This document shows positions 51,978 through 61,609 of a DNA stretch of 64,000 bases, in pieces. Both the position numbers and the translations under genes were made by a program. This DNA is from Aculops lycopersici. Its lineage: Eukaryota > Arthropoda > Arachnida > Trombidiformes > Eriophyidae. Below the pieces are notes generated by a model that was given only the letters and a program-made list of their open reading frames with translations, searched no databases and was not told the origin of the DNA. The stretch lies in NCBI GenBank assembly GCA_015350385.1, contig WNKI01000001.1, forward strand, positions 10,285,118 through 10,349,117, read 5' to 3'. Numbering within the stretch: position 1 is the stretch's first letter; each line of letters begins with the position of its first letter.

Positions 51978-54533
51978 CTAGCTCATTATCGCCGACTTTC
52001 GCTTGCCATTCAGCTGCTCTCGCTCTGCGGCCAGTATTTCGGCACCGGAAGTAACCTTGCGGCCGCCTTCTTCCAAAATAGTCAGCGCCCGGCGGTTGTT
52101 GCCTGCGCGCACCTCCAGTCTGGCGGCCTCTAGCCAAAGTCTGGCCACCTTGGGATTTCGTTGTCTGGCCAACTCGAGCTTGGATCGAGCTCGATGCACC
52201 GAAACCGTCTTCTCCTCTAACAGGGCTAAACTTATCCACAAATCCACGCTAGACGGACAATAGGTGAGTCCGCTGGCGTAGTGTTTCCTGGCTCCAGCCC
52301 AATTGTTGCGTCCCTCTTCTATTTGACCAAGCATTAGGTACCAATCGGCCTGGTTCTTGTAGTTTGCAGCTCCTCGCTCGAGCAGAGAAACCGCCGCGTT
52401 CAGGTCGCCTAGTGATTGCTCCAGTTTTGCCGCTCGTAATATGAGCTGTGCTGTCTTGGCAGACTTGCAAGCATCTGCCAGGATCCGTCTCGCCTCCTGG
52501 TGGTTGCCATTTTTGCATTCCAATTCCACCGCAGCGATGATTATTTTCTCACTATCGGGGTTTGCCTCTAGCGCGTCCGCAAATATTTGCCTAGTCTCGT
52601 CCAAATCGTTTGCCCGCTCGTCGACAGCTGCGGCTAACCGAAGCCACAAAGTCTCCGATTTTGGACAATTATCCGCCCTAATGGCTCGACGCAAAACAGC
52701 CTCTAGCTTCTCGTTAACTTTGCTCTCGTCTGGTGTGATTCCCTTGGCGCTCGTTGTCTGGAGCTCGAAATCGGCGTAGGCCAACCAAACCGACTCGCGC
52801 TTTTGGTACTTTGGATCGCTTACAATCGCCAGGAATACGCCTCGAGCACAATCGAGCGAGGCACCTGATACAAACTGGCGAGCATCGTCCAGCCACCGAG
52901 CCAACTTGGCCTCCTCATCCATATCGTTCATGTTCCAGCCGAGAATGCTCCTGATGATCTCGTGACAGGTGAGCCGATAGCGGGCTCGATCAGCGTCCAT
53001 GGCCTCGCGCAACCACTCGTCTCGCTTAATCTCCAATCCGCTAGCTGAGATCTTTTCAATTGCCATCTTGATGACGGCGCCTACTAGTTGCTTGTTGCCG
53101 GCGGCCTCCTGCAACTTGGCCGCCGCTAGCCAAATGCGCCGCTCGGTGGGATGTAACTCGCTAGCCCTAATGAGTGTAGCCTGCGCTTGCTCATACTCTT
53201 GAAGTCGAGCTAATGCGAGCCAGAGATCAACGTCTTGTGGACAGCACTCGACGGCCTCCTGCAGGATCTGACGAGCTGGCTGCGGCGGCTCTAGTTCAAC
53301 GGATTTCTTCCAGAGCAGGGCGGATTTGGGCGCCACTTTGCGCGCCTTAGCAAACACTCGCCGCTTAGCCTCCTCGTCGGATTCCAAATCGGCGGCTTTG
53401 ATCCATAATTTCTCTGAATGAGGCAGCTCGCGGAGGGCGGAGTGCATGATGGCACCGCGAACATCCGGCGGGTGGAGTCTTAGCGCCTCGCACCAGATGT
53501 CCGCGCTTTTGGGGCATTCCTTGCATGCCTTAGAAATAAGGTCTCTAGCTGACTTGAGCTTACCAGCACCCTCTTCCAGGCGGACGGATGCGATCCATGC
53601 GTTAGGAATATTGGGGCTAGACTTCCTCAGCTTGGCAAAATAACTCTGATACTCCTTGCGGGTTCGCTCGTCTATCATACGATTAGGCACTTTGGCGTTC
53701 AAGTTTGTCAGGTAATCTTGCGGATCAGCTGTTACTCTCTGATTTCCTTGTGAGTTGTCCCTAGAGGAACCGCTGAGTCGAGAAGCCATGTTAAGACCAC
53801 GCGACTCGCTCATTTCGGCTATACTGGATCCCTGGCCGTACATATCGTCTTGGACAACATCTTGATCGACGGCTCTCCCTTCATCTTCATCGCCATCATC
53901 CTGATCTAGTGCATTGGGGTCTATATAAACTACCTTCTCGCCGCCACCTGCAAGTCGCGCTTGGAGGGCCAACAGAGAATCTGGTACGGGGGTGAATTTA
54001 TCCGCTCGAGCCACACGCTGCTTCCTGTTCCTAGCATCACCGACCTCGGGAATGCTCATCCATTCAGCCTCGCTAACTTCCTTTAAACCTTGTTTCAAAT
54101 CTAGGAATTGCTGCTGAATCTTCGGTCGCTCCTGTCGGTGCTCTTCGAGCCTCCGTCGTTTCTTGGCCTCCTGTAGTGCTTTTCCTCTCTCAGCCATTCG
54201 CTCATCTATTCCCTCGTAGGTTTTGTCAGCCTCTTCATCGTCCTTGTCGTATGGATCCTTGCTAACAAGAGATCCACGGTAGCCGGCGAACTCGTCGTAG
54301 TTGCTCTCGTTGAGATATTCATCCTCGTTGTCGTCGTTATCGGCACCCCTTCTCGAGGGTCCAGCATCGGCGCCTCGACTTGGTCCAGCACCTCGTCCGG
54401 TGGCCTCTCTAGCAGGTCCAATGTCCGAGCGGGTAGTGAACCCGGTAGCGCCTCTCCCGATTCCGGCTACGTAACCGGGCGGGGCGGGTTTCCCGATAAA
54501 GTCGCGGTTCGGGGGTCTGAAGGGCGGATTCAT
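51978..54533 (-). CDS. PRPF6: PRPF6 (U4/U6-U5 tri-snRNP protein), C-terminally shortened
   Basis: Single exon, 851 residues; human PRPF6 has 941. PRPF6 bridges U5 and U4/U6 snRNPs in the tri-snRNP. The PRP1 N-terminal domain is complete (MNPPFRPPNRDFIGKPAPPGYVAGIGRGATGF; EYLNESNYDEFAGY; DPYDKDDEEADKTYEGIDER). HAT/TPR repeats fill the rest, for example DIWCEALRLHPPDVRGAIMH, SALLWKKSVELEPPQPARQI and ESVWLAYADFELQTT. The frame ends at TAG in a region that aligns with about residue 830 of the human protein, so the last two or so repeats are absent. There is no strong donor site near the stop. Either a 3' exon lies elsewhere, a nonsense change shortened the protein, or the assembly is wrong there. 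Confidence 0.92.
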   Translation of the reverse strand: MNPPFRPPNRDFIGKPAPPGYVAGIGRGATGFTTRSDIGPAREATGRGAGPSRGADAGPSRRGADNDDNEDEYLNESNYDEFAGYRGSLVSKDPYDKDDEEADKTYEGIDERMAERGKALQEAKKRRRLEEHRQERPKIQQQFLDLKQGLKEVSEAEWMSIPEVGDARNRKQRVARADKFTPVPDSLLALQARLAGGGEKVVYIDPNALDQDDGDEDEGRAVDQDVVQDDMYGQGSSIAEMSESRGLNMASRLSGSSRDNSQGNQRVTADPQDYLTNLNAKVPNRMIDERTRKEYQSYFAKLRKSSPNIPNAWIASVRLEEGAGKLKSARDLISKACKECPKSADIWCEALRLHPPDVRGAIMHSALRELPHSEKLWIKAADLESDEEAKRRVFAKARKVAPKSALLWKKSVELEPPQPARQILQEAVECCPQDVDLWLALARLQEYEQAQATLIRASELHPTERRIWLAAAKLQEAAGNKQLVGAVIKMAIEKISASGLEIKRDEWLREAMDADRARYRLTCHEIIRSILGWNMNDMDEEAKLARWLDDARQFVSGASLDCARGVFLAIVSDPKYQKRESVWLAYADFELQTTSAKGITPDESKVNEKLEAVLRRAIRADNCPKSETLWLRLAAAVDERANDLDETRQIFADALEANPDSEKIIIAAVELECKNGNHQEARRILADACKSAKTAQLILRAAKLEQSLGDLNAAVSLLERGAANYKNQADWYLMLGQIEEGRNNWAGARKHYASGLTYCPSSVDLWISLALLEEKTVSVHRARSKLELARQRNPKVARLWLEAARLEVRAGNNRRALTILEEGGRKVTSGAEILAAEREQLNGKRKSAIMS

Positions 54534-56848
54534 GGTGCAGACCGGGAGCTGTCATCCAGCGTTCTGTTTCCGCGCGCCGTGCGTCTTATTGTTGGGTCTG
54601 GTTCAGATAGTAAGGTTATTGGATTGTATAGGTGGAATAGGCACAATTGGTTTATGACAAATAGGTGACAAGTCGATGACGGGTTTGCGTATTAGAGTAA
54701 TCAAGTGCATGAAGCGAAGGGCAAGTCATGTTTTCCCTAGAGCGAACAACAGAAAACAGCTGATTCGCGTGCGACAACAAAAACATGTGCGTTTTTCGAG
54801 CGGTTGACGTGAAGTACTGCCCTAACTTCTGTCTGTTGAGTAAGCCCGCTTTTTGTCAGCCACACGCACGAATTGCCGCACGCGGGCTACTTTTTGTTCG
54901 CCTTAGACACTCTAAATCCCGTTGCTCCGAGCGAATAAGTTGCATCGATCCACTAGTCGGTTACTATTGACCGGGAGCAGTAGGGGGCGTGAAAGCGTTT
55001 TACCGAGAGACAAGTTGAAAGCGGGCTAACATAGCCGGCTAATGCTCGAACTGGACGCGCACTGGACTCGTTTGCAAACACGACAACGTCACAAACCCGT
55101 TAGCTCGCTCACCTTAACTGTCACATAAACTTGACGCGCCTAACAAATGGCCATCCATACGAGTCTGCAGTTGCAATTAATAGCAAAGTGTAACATAGCA
55201 TGAGCAGTAGCAGCAGCGGTAAAAAAGAGAACGAGGAATACGGAAAGGGTGGCCGCGCGCGTGACGGCCACCAGCTAGTGGTGGAATCGGGAGCGAGTGT
55301 GAGCCCACCAGTGGCCGGTTCGTGTGGCCCACTTGCCAGAGTGTGGCTATCGAGTGTCAGGCTACTCGAATTGGGAGGCTCGGAGCACCTTCTTGCTTGG
55401 CGCTCATCCGGGGAGTTTCTATTTCTGGCCAGCGAGTGTAAGTTGATCAGATATCCTTGGCTAGCTAAGTCGCGCGGCTCAACTGACTTGTGAGTTGCGG
55501 TGACAAGAGCGAGCGGACGGAGAGTCAACAAGTTGCGGGCCTTCTAAGGTAAGCCAGACGGCGGGAGCAACGGGCGCCCAGCGTTTGTTTCATTTGGTGG
55601 CACGGGTGTTTAGTTGCGTCAATATACAGTACGAACAATTGCGGTTCGGAGTGGAGACGCGCCGTCGACGAGTGGCTTGTCAAGCTGGTCGACTTTTGTT
55701 TGGTTACTTGTTGTTTGTTGTGCGATTGGTGGTGCCACTTGTTGCGCCGCTCAGGTCGACGTCGTGGGTTCTCTTGCTGCAATCTAAATAAAGGCGACAA
55801 CTACAACAACGACAGCGACAACAACAACAACAACAACAACCACCACCACGACACTGCCAGCCGGATGATACAATCGCTAGTGTGTCCGCCGCCAACAGCC
55901 GGGCTGGCGGATCGTGAGCGAACAAGTCGGTTGATTTGAAAGCTAGCGAGCCAAAGAGCGCGACCAGATTGGTGAGCTAACCCCTGAGTCGGTGCACTGA
56001 GTCCGCAGTTGAGTCACACCGGCCGCAGCGGCCACATAGCGAGAAGCTGTGGGTGGCGCCAGAGATCAATGGGCACCAGGCTCAACGGGCAACAAGTGGC
56101 CGCGCGTTAATCCCGGTGAGTGAGCGAGCAGCTAACTCGCTCGCTGGTTAGCTAACCGACACTGGCTGGCGCTCCTCCGCGCTGACTATCACCGGCCACC
56201 ATCTAGCCAACCGCACTTACTGCAACCGCCGCGATCACGCACTTGACTCGGGAAAACGCAACAATCGACAGGATAATAGGAATACACGCGGCTGTAGAAC
56301 ACAAAACAATCAAGTGCCACGAAGCCACCAACACCGCGACCAGCAACCGCCAATTGCGCCGGTGATCCCGAGAGCAGCGAGATTAGAAAGTGAAGCCAGC
56401 GAGGAAGCGCGCGAAGAAGCAACAAGTGGATAGTCCACGCGAACAACAAGAGCAGCAGCGTTAGTAGTTGTGGCAGCAATAGCAACATTCACACCAATAG
56501 CAACAGCAACCATAACCACCGGCCAATCGATCGATCGACTGGCGCCTAGTGCACACGTAGGCAAACCACAACCGCGACCACAAATTTGCACTTCACGCCC
56601 AACTACCCGAACCTCCTGAGTCGCAACGAACGCCCGTCAGTTGGCTTTATCTACACGAAGCAAGCGAACGAGCGGAAAACTTAGTTATTGAGCTAGCCAT
56701 CTTATTTTTCCAATTGCTCTTCTTGATTGAGTCTCTGGTCTAGTGATTTGAGCCAGCCAACTGAACCGAGGAAGGCCTTTCCGATACAGGCGCTTTTTGT
56801 TCGCGCTTGCTCACCGTTTAACACACAATTGATTCACTAGACAACACG
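54534..56848. other. Intergenic DNA, PRPF6 to Reeler gene
   Basis: About 2.3 kb with no supportable gene. It contains a (CAA)n tract at about 55818-55840 (minus strand (TTG)n) and purine-rich AACAGCAACAGC words near 56450-56510. It must include the promoters of both divergent genes. Confidence 0.5.
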
Positions 56849-57469
56849 ATGCTACCACAACCAAGCACAACACATGGGCGCCACTTGTTGCTCGCGGTCG
56901 CCGCGTGCCTGCTCATTCTCGCAGCGGCAGTCACCGGCTTTCCCTCGGGGGCGCCCGACTCAGCTTGCAAAGACATGAAGCCGGGACATGGAGTTGAGCC
57001 GGCAACCGGCGCCTCTCCCTTCGAGTTGACACAGGATCGTGCGACTGTCGAGGCATCCGGCGAACAGATTAAAGGTGAGTTCCGCTTGTTGCCAGTGGAC
57101 CTGACGCCTCGTCACCTGTCTTTCTGATCGCAACCAACTAACACGACCCTCCTCTCAACTAACCTTGATCACGCAGTGACGCTTAGCTCGCCATCGAAGG
57201 CCACCTTCAAGGGACTCTTGGTGCAGGCAGTGAACGAGAAGGGCGAGCCAGTGGGCAAGTTTCTGGCCGGAAAGGGCCTCAGGACGATAGATTCGTGCGG
57301 CGCTGTGACCCACTCGGACAAGGAGCCGAAGAAGACGGCAACTTTAGTTTGGGAAGCTCCATCTGAGATTAAGTCGCGCGAAGCCATCGCTTTCAGAGCG
57401 ACGGTCGTGCAAAAGTTTAGCGAAATCTACACCAACATTAAGTCGACGCTCGCAACCGGAAGCAGATAA
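56849..57469 (+). CDS. Secreted Reeler-domain protein (defense-protein type)
   Basis: Two exons, 56849-57074 and 57177-57469, with a 102-bp intron (donor AAAG|gtgagt, acceptor cacgcag|T, phase 1), give 172 residues. The signal peptide is clear (HLLLAVAACLLILAAAVTG). The mature chain is one Reeler domain: FPSGAPDSACKDMKPGHG at the start, then VTLSSPSKATFKGLLVQA, GEPVGKF, SCGAVTHSDKEPKKTATLVW and the C-terminal FRATVVQKFSEIYTNIKS. Small single-Reeler secreted proteins in arthropods (for example Hdd11/noduler and l(2)34Fc) are induced by infection and bind microbes or haemocytes. Length and layout match that group. The frame crosses the exon joint exactly at the first domain strand, which supports the intron. 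Confidence 0.92.
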
Positions 57470-57763
57470 TAATCCAGATGAACAACATTTGCCAATCGAA
57501 CGAACGGAGTAACGAATCTGCAGTGGCTGGCGATCATTTGCGAGATCAAGCCGACAAATACAGCATCAATGCGAAACATGTGAAGATAGAGGCAACACTA
57601 ATGAGTGATCATGGTGCGAGCCACAAGTTAATTATATGTTGTAGGTGATAAAGAGTTAGTTGTAATAGTAGTCAAGCGCTTTATTGGTTCACAATGCTTT
57701 GGAGTATACTAAATGAAATAGTTGCTTTTCGAGTTTAAAACTACTGATCGCTATGAATAAACC

Positions 57764-58396
57764 TCAGGCCCTTTTAATAGAGTAGTTGAGGCCGGCGTTG
57801 TTGTCCCAGTAAACTTGCTGGTCCTCCGGGAGGTCGGTCTTGCCAGTAGCGTACCTGACTGCAAACTGGACCCGCTGGCCTGTCTGGAAGTGTTTCACTT
57901 GGTTGGTGACGTTGAATGTTGAGATGAACTTGTCCGACCAGCCGTCGCAGCTGCCCGGCTTGTAGCTAGCGGCGCAGTCCGTAAACGTGTGCCAGGAATC
58001 GGTGGTATATCTCACTATAACTGATTTATAATAAGCTAAATTTAAAACTCTTATTGTGCATGTGACGGTGACGCTGTTTTGGTTGGAATTGGTATTGCAA
58101 GTTTCTAGGTGGACTTTGTTTAATCTAACGCGCTCCTTGAAGCTGATCAAGCTGATAGGTTGTGTGAATTCGCATATGAAATTTGGATACTGTTGGTGGC
58201 TGAGGATGTTGACAAAGTAATAGTTGCTTATGAGGTCGAATAAAAAGATGCTGACCAATTCCATGCCCACGCTATCGGCGAAACGAACCCGCCGCTCACC
58301 TTTTGGTTTCTGGGGGCCGCTCCGACGTCGAACGTCGGAGGATAGCGCCGTAGTTGTTGGCGGGGCCGCCGACGAAGTTGAGCCTTCGAATTCCAT
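57764..58396 (-). CDS. Glycogen-targeting PP1 regulatory subunit (PPP1R3 family)
   Basis: Single exon, 210 residues. PPP1R3 proteins bring protein phosphatase 1 to glycogen. The RVxF motif for PP1 is RVRF at 36-39 in KGERRVRFADSVGMELVSI. The CBM21 carbohydrate-binding domain fills the rest: FKERVRLNKVHLET, VTCTIRVLNLAYYKSVIVRY, TTDSWHTFTDCAASYKPGS and the ending FAVRYATG ... YWDNNAGLNYSI, with the WDNNxGxNY glycogen signature. It is shorter than mammalian PPP1R3B/C (about 285-317) because of a short N-terminus. Its first 24 codons and promoter are included in a duplicated block (second copy at 61202-63516), where the coding part is truncated. Confidence 0.92.
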   Translation of the reverse strand: MEFEGSTSSAAPPTTTALSSDVRRRSGPQKPKGERRVRFADSVGMELVSIFLFDLISNYYFVNILSHQQYPNFICEFTQPISLISFKERVRLNKVHLETCNTNSNQNSVTVTCTIRVLNLAYYKSVIVRYTTDSWHTFTDCAASYKPGSCDGWSDKFISTFNVTNQVKHFQTGQRVQFAVRYATGKTDLPEDQQVYWDNNAGLNYSIKRA

Positions 58397-59496
58397 TGCA
58401 CTAGTTACTCTGTTTCCTTGCTATAATTTGTTTGAGAAGGAGTCGCAGGAGTTTTCTTGAATTGCTGCTACTGTTAAAAGTGGCCACCGTTTAGCCAAAC
58501 TGATGGATCGTTGGTGAAATGACTGCTTGTGTTGACTAATGTGGCGTGGTATTGGCGAAGTTGGCGGAACTTTGGTGTCCCAAGTTGAAGTTAAAGTTGA
58601 TGATGTTGTTGTTGTTGTTGTTGTCGCCGAAGAGGCAATTTGTTAGCATATAATATATTTACACCCAAACAAGCAAGTGATTGCCAGTAAACAAGCAAGT
58701 GACTGCCAGTATAATTTTATGTATCGTTCAATATACGATCAATATAGCAACTGTCAAGTAGATCGCCGAATGTTAATAGGCGATGATAATAACAATACAA
58801 TAATAATTTTGTCTGGGGAAAACAAAAAACACGACTTTCACATGGGCGAAGTGGATGGAGGTGGTTGTTGCGCCTGTTGTTGGCTCGCCTGATGCGTTAC
58901 GCTCGCGTTTTCTACTCCATTCTCACCGCGTTTTGTCGTAGCTTTGCTAGGTCAACTTTATTATATATACGCTATACAACACTTAATTTCTTACTGCTAA
59001 GACTGCATAGCAAACGCATGCTCTTATATACGCCTGTTCGGGTTCTCGATGTTGACACGCCCCTTTGCTTTCGGACTGGGATTTCCCGAGTTAACCGCAC
59101 AGAATGATGGTGCATGCGACAGGTTGCTCCGTCTCTGTGCCGACAGGCAAGTATCCCTGTGCGGCACAGAGCCGCCTCCTTCGAGAGGATTACAACTTGC
59201 ATCAATCTAGATAGAAAAAAACTATGACTCGCCTCCCCTAAATTACCAACGAGTGCCAATTGGCTGGGAGGCGACCGAAGAATTTGTCCATTGTTCGCCC
59301 TGAGGCTCGATCCATCCGGTCGAATCCAGCACCAGCTGACTGGTCCTATGCCGTTTAGTCACATGGAGCTCCTGCTACCCCTGACGGCGAAATAAAAGTA
59401 AGCTTGGGCTTAATCCTGATCGGTAGTGTCGCCTCCGCCGCCAATTGAGTGAAAAGGCTAGACTCGAAGCTTGGCGGGCTAATGTCTAGCTCGGCG
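58324..59496. repeat. Duplicated block, copy A (carries the solo LTR)
   Basis: Matches 61202-63516 (copy B) in the same orientation once the insertions are removed: 58324-58805 pairs with 61202-61607, and 58806-59496 pairs with 63006-63516. It covers the first codons and upstream DNA of the PPP1R3-type gene and runs to 4 bp past the Asterix stop codon. A 188-bp LTR interrupts it at 58934-59121. Confidence 0.9.
58934..59121 (-). mobile_element. Solo LTR, second copy, minus orientation
   Basis: 188 bp, TGTCG...CGACA ends, about 90% identical by eye to the LTR at 14272-14457, with the same TATA box and AATAAA on the minus strand. Copy B of the block (63130-63142) shows the empty site (CACCGCGTTACTCCGTC). 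The target duplication is degraded (CGTTT left, GGTTG right). No internal retroelement sequence is present. Confidence 0.88.
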
Positions 59497-59500
59497 TCGC

Positions 59501-59837
59501 TTAAACTGGTGGTGCTGGTGTCGTGGACGAGCTGGCCACTTGTTGCTGCTGCTGGCTCGCGCTCGCCGCGACCAGCGCCACGGACATGGGCTGCGGATTG
59601 GCCAAGTAGCACATGACAATGGACGAGATGGACAACATAAAGGTGCTCATAATCTGTTTGCCATCGTGATTGGCACGCAAGTTTGCATTACTCACGGCAG
59701 CGGCCAGTAAGCCAAACCAGGCGCAAAGCTTGTACTTGACGAGAATGCCAGCCATGCCCAACATCATGCCCACCACATTCATTATCTCAGATGTACTGTC
59801 CTCGCTAACAATATCTGCCCAGAAGCTCAGACGGTAC
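59501..59837 (-). CDS. WDR83OS: Asterix (WDR83OS), PAT-complex subunit; 5' exon not found
   Basis: Asterix is a small ER membrane protein that, with CCDC47, forms the PAT complex helping multipass proteins fold. The exon starts after an acceptor (AATTAG|G at 59837) and reads TACCGTCTGAGC (YRLSFWADIVSEDSTSEIM), then NVVGMMLGMAGILVKYKLCA, DGKQIMSTFMLSISSIVM and CYLANPQPM, matching the family. Two of its hydrophobic segments are clear. A Gln/Ser/Pro tail (QQQQQVASSSTTPAPPV) extends the usual C-terminus. The conserved first exon (DPRRPNKxLR) should lie upstream on the minus strand; I could not find it in 59838-61200. In the intron-side frame upstream there is no ATG. Confidence 0.85.
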
Positions 59838-61201
59838 CTAATTGATGGATTCAGTGTTGGGCGATGATTTGGATGGTTACAGTGGCAGTTGCAGTTGCAA
59901 TTGTTTTGGTGGTGGCAGTGGTAGCGGGGGTGGTCGTCGTCGTGGGTCGTCGCGTAATCGCTCCTCGAGTGGTCGGGTTAAGTTGGCGAGTTAAGAGGTT
60001 TCATTGTTGTTTTTGCGTAACAACGAACAATCGGTAGTTCACCATCGAGATCAACGCAGTTCACCAGATACGACACCCAAACACATTTCATGACCATCCA
60101 CAGAGACGGGTTATGTCGGAGGCGCGCATAGGTCGCGGCGGTCATCATGCGGCGGCGACATTAGTCGGCGGTTGGTTTGGTTTGATTGTTGCGAGAGTTC
60201 GGTGGGTGGCCGCCATAGAAGTCGGCATTCGGAGGCGATAGACCAATGAGCAATGAAGTTTATATGTTCGATGTCACGCCAGATGCATTAGGGTGTCGGG
60301 TAAGCATTTAGCACGGTTGTGGTCGGTGGCGGCAGCAAGAGTGATATTTGAGTGCGATAAGTTTCAAGTTTTGAAAGTTGAGAATCGTCGGTTGGTTTGG
60401 CCGACCATTAGGCACAGAGCAAATGATGAGTAGCAAAAACATTGGACGATAGAGATGGCGAGATTTGTTAGTTAGATTAAATTTAAACATGGTGTTATCA
60501 TAACTCGCACCGCAGAACAACACCGAGACGAACGCTACCACCACAACCAGCCGCTCATCTTGACTTTAGTCCTCGTCGCTCCAATCGATCGATCCAATCA
60601 ATTGCAACTTAGGTTATTGTGTGCTTGCCAGGTTGCTTGCTAGGCGCAAAGTGGCAGCTTGGCGAGCTCTTCGTCTACTTTGGCACAACTCACTTGCGGT
60701 GAGACAACAGCGACGACGACGACGACAAGTCGATAATATCAAAATGCTAGGCTCGCTCCTATGGTCGTGCTAGTGGCCTATTGGTCTTGATGCGTCAAGT
60801 TGACTCTTGTTTGTCTGCTCTCTCGCTCTCTCTTCCTCTCCTCCTCCTCCTCCTCCTCCTCTCTTCTACTCCACTATTCTACTCTACTATTCTACTAGTC
60901 TAATCTCGAATTAATTCGACTCGACTCTACTCATCATATAGGCGGTTCAATGCAAATTCCCTTCGCATTCACTGTTGTTATCCTGAACTTTGAGGATAGC
61001 TTGTTCATTCGCAAATCACTCCACGACTGCGTGTTCGCTAGGAACTCCAGAGTTCTCGTGGCAGTTGCAATCCAAGTGCGTAGATCCAAATGTATCGGTA
61101 GTCGATCGGCTCCAAGTTCGAATGGTTGCTGGTCTTGGCGGGGCGCTGTTGCAGGGGCTGGCGAGCATGAGCAGATAGTACTTACGGATGAATTTTATCT
61201 G
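59838..61201. other. Intergenic DNA or Asterix first intron
   Basis: About 1.36 kb without a supportable gene. It contains a GAC/GTC triplet patch (60713-60730), a (CTC)n tract (60838-60861) followed by TCTACTC/TATTCTACT words, and a CAGTTGCAGTTGCAATTG patch near 59882-59902. Confidence 0.45.
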
Positions 61202-61274
61202 GACGTCTAACGTCGGAGGATAGAGCTGTAGTTGTTGGCGGGGCCGCCGACGAAGTTGAGCCTTCGAATTCCAT
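61182..61274 (-). pseudogene. Truncated copy of the PPP1R3-type gene start
   Basis: The ATG at 61274 and the next 23 codons equal those of the gene at 58396 (MEFEGSTSSAAPPTTTALSS), then the match ends and the frame stops at 61184-61182. It is the left edge of duplicated block B. Confidence 0.85.
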
Positions 61275-61609
61275 TGCACTAGTTACTCTGTTTCCTTGCT
61301 ATAATTAGTTTGAGAAGGAGTCGCAGGAGTTTGCTTGAATTGCTGCTACTGTTGAAAGTGGCCGCCGTTTACCCAAACTCGTGGGTGAAATGACTGCTTT
61401 TGTTGACTTATGTGGCGTGGTATTGGCGAAGTCGGCGGAACTTTGGTGTCCCAAGTTGAAGTTGAAGTTAAAGTTAATAATATATTTACACCCCAAACAA
61501 GCAAGTGATTTCCAGTATAATTTTATGTATCGTTCTGGAGAATCAATATAGCAACTGTCAAGTGGATCGCCGAATGTTAATAGGCGATGATAATAATAAT
61601 ACAATGATA

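Noticed and set aside
59355..59612. Minus-strand frame reading AELDISPPSFESSLF, also open in block B
   Set aside because: Conserved between the two block copies, but these are recent DNA duplicates, so the shared frame proves nothing; it is out of frame with Asterix and has no family.
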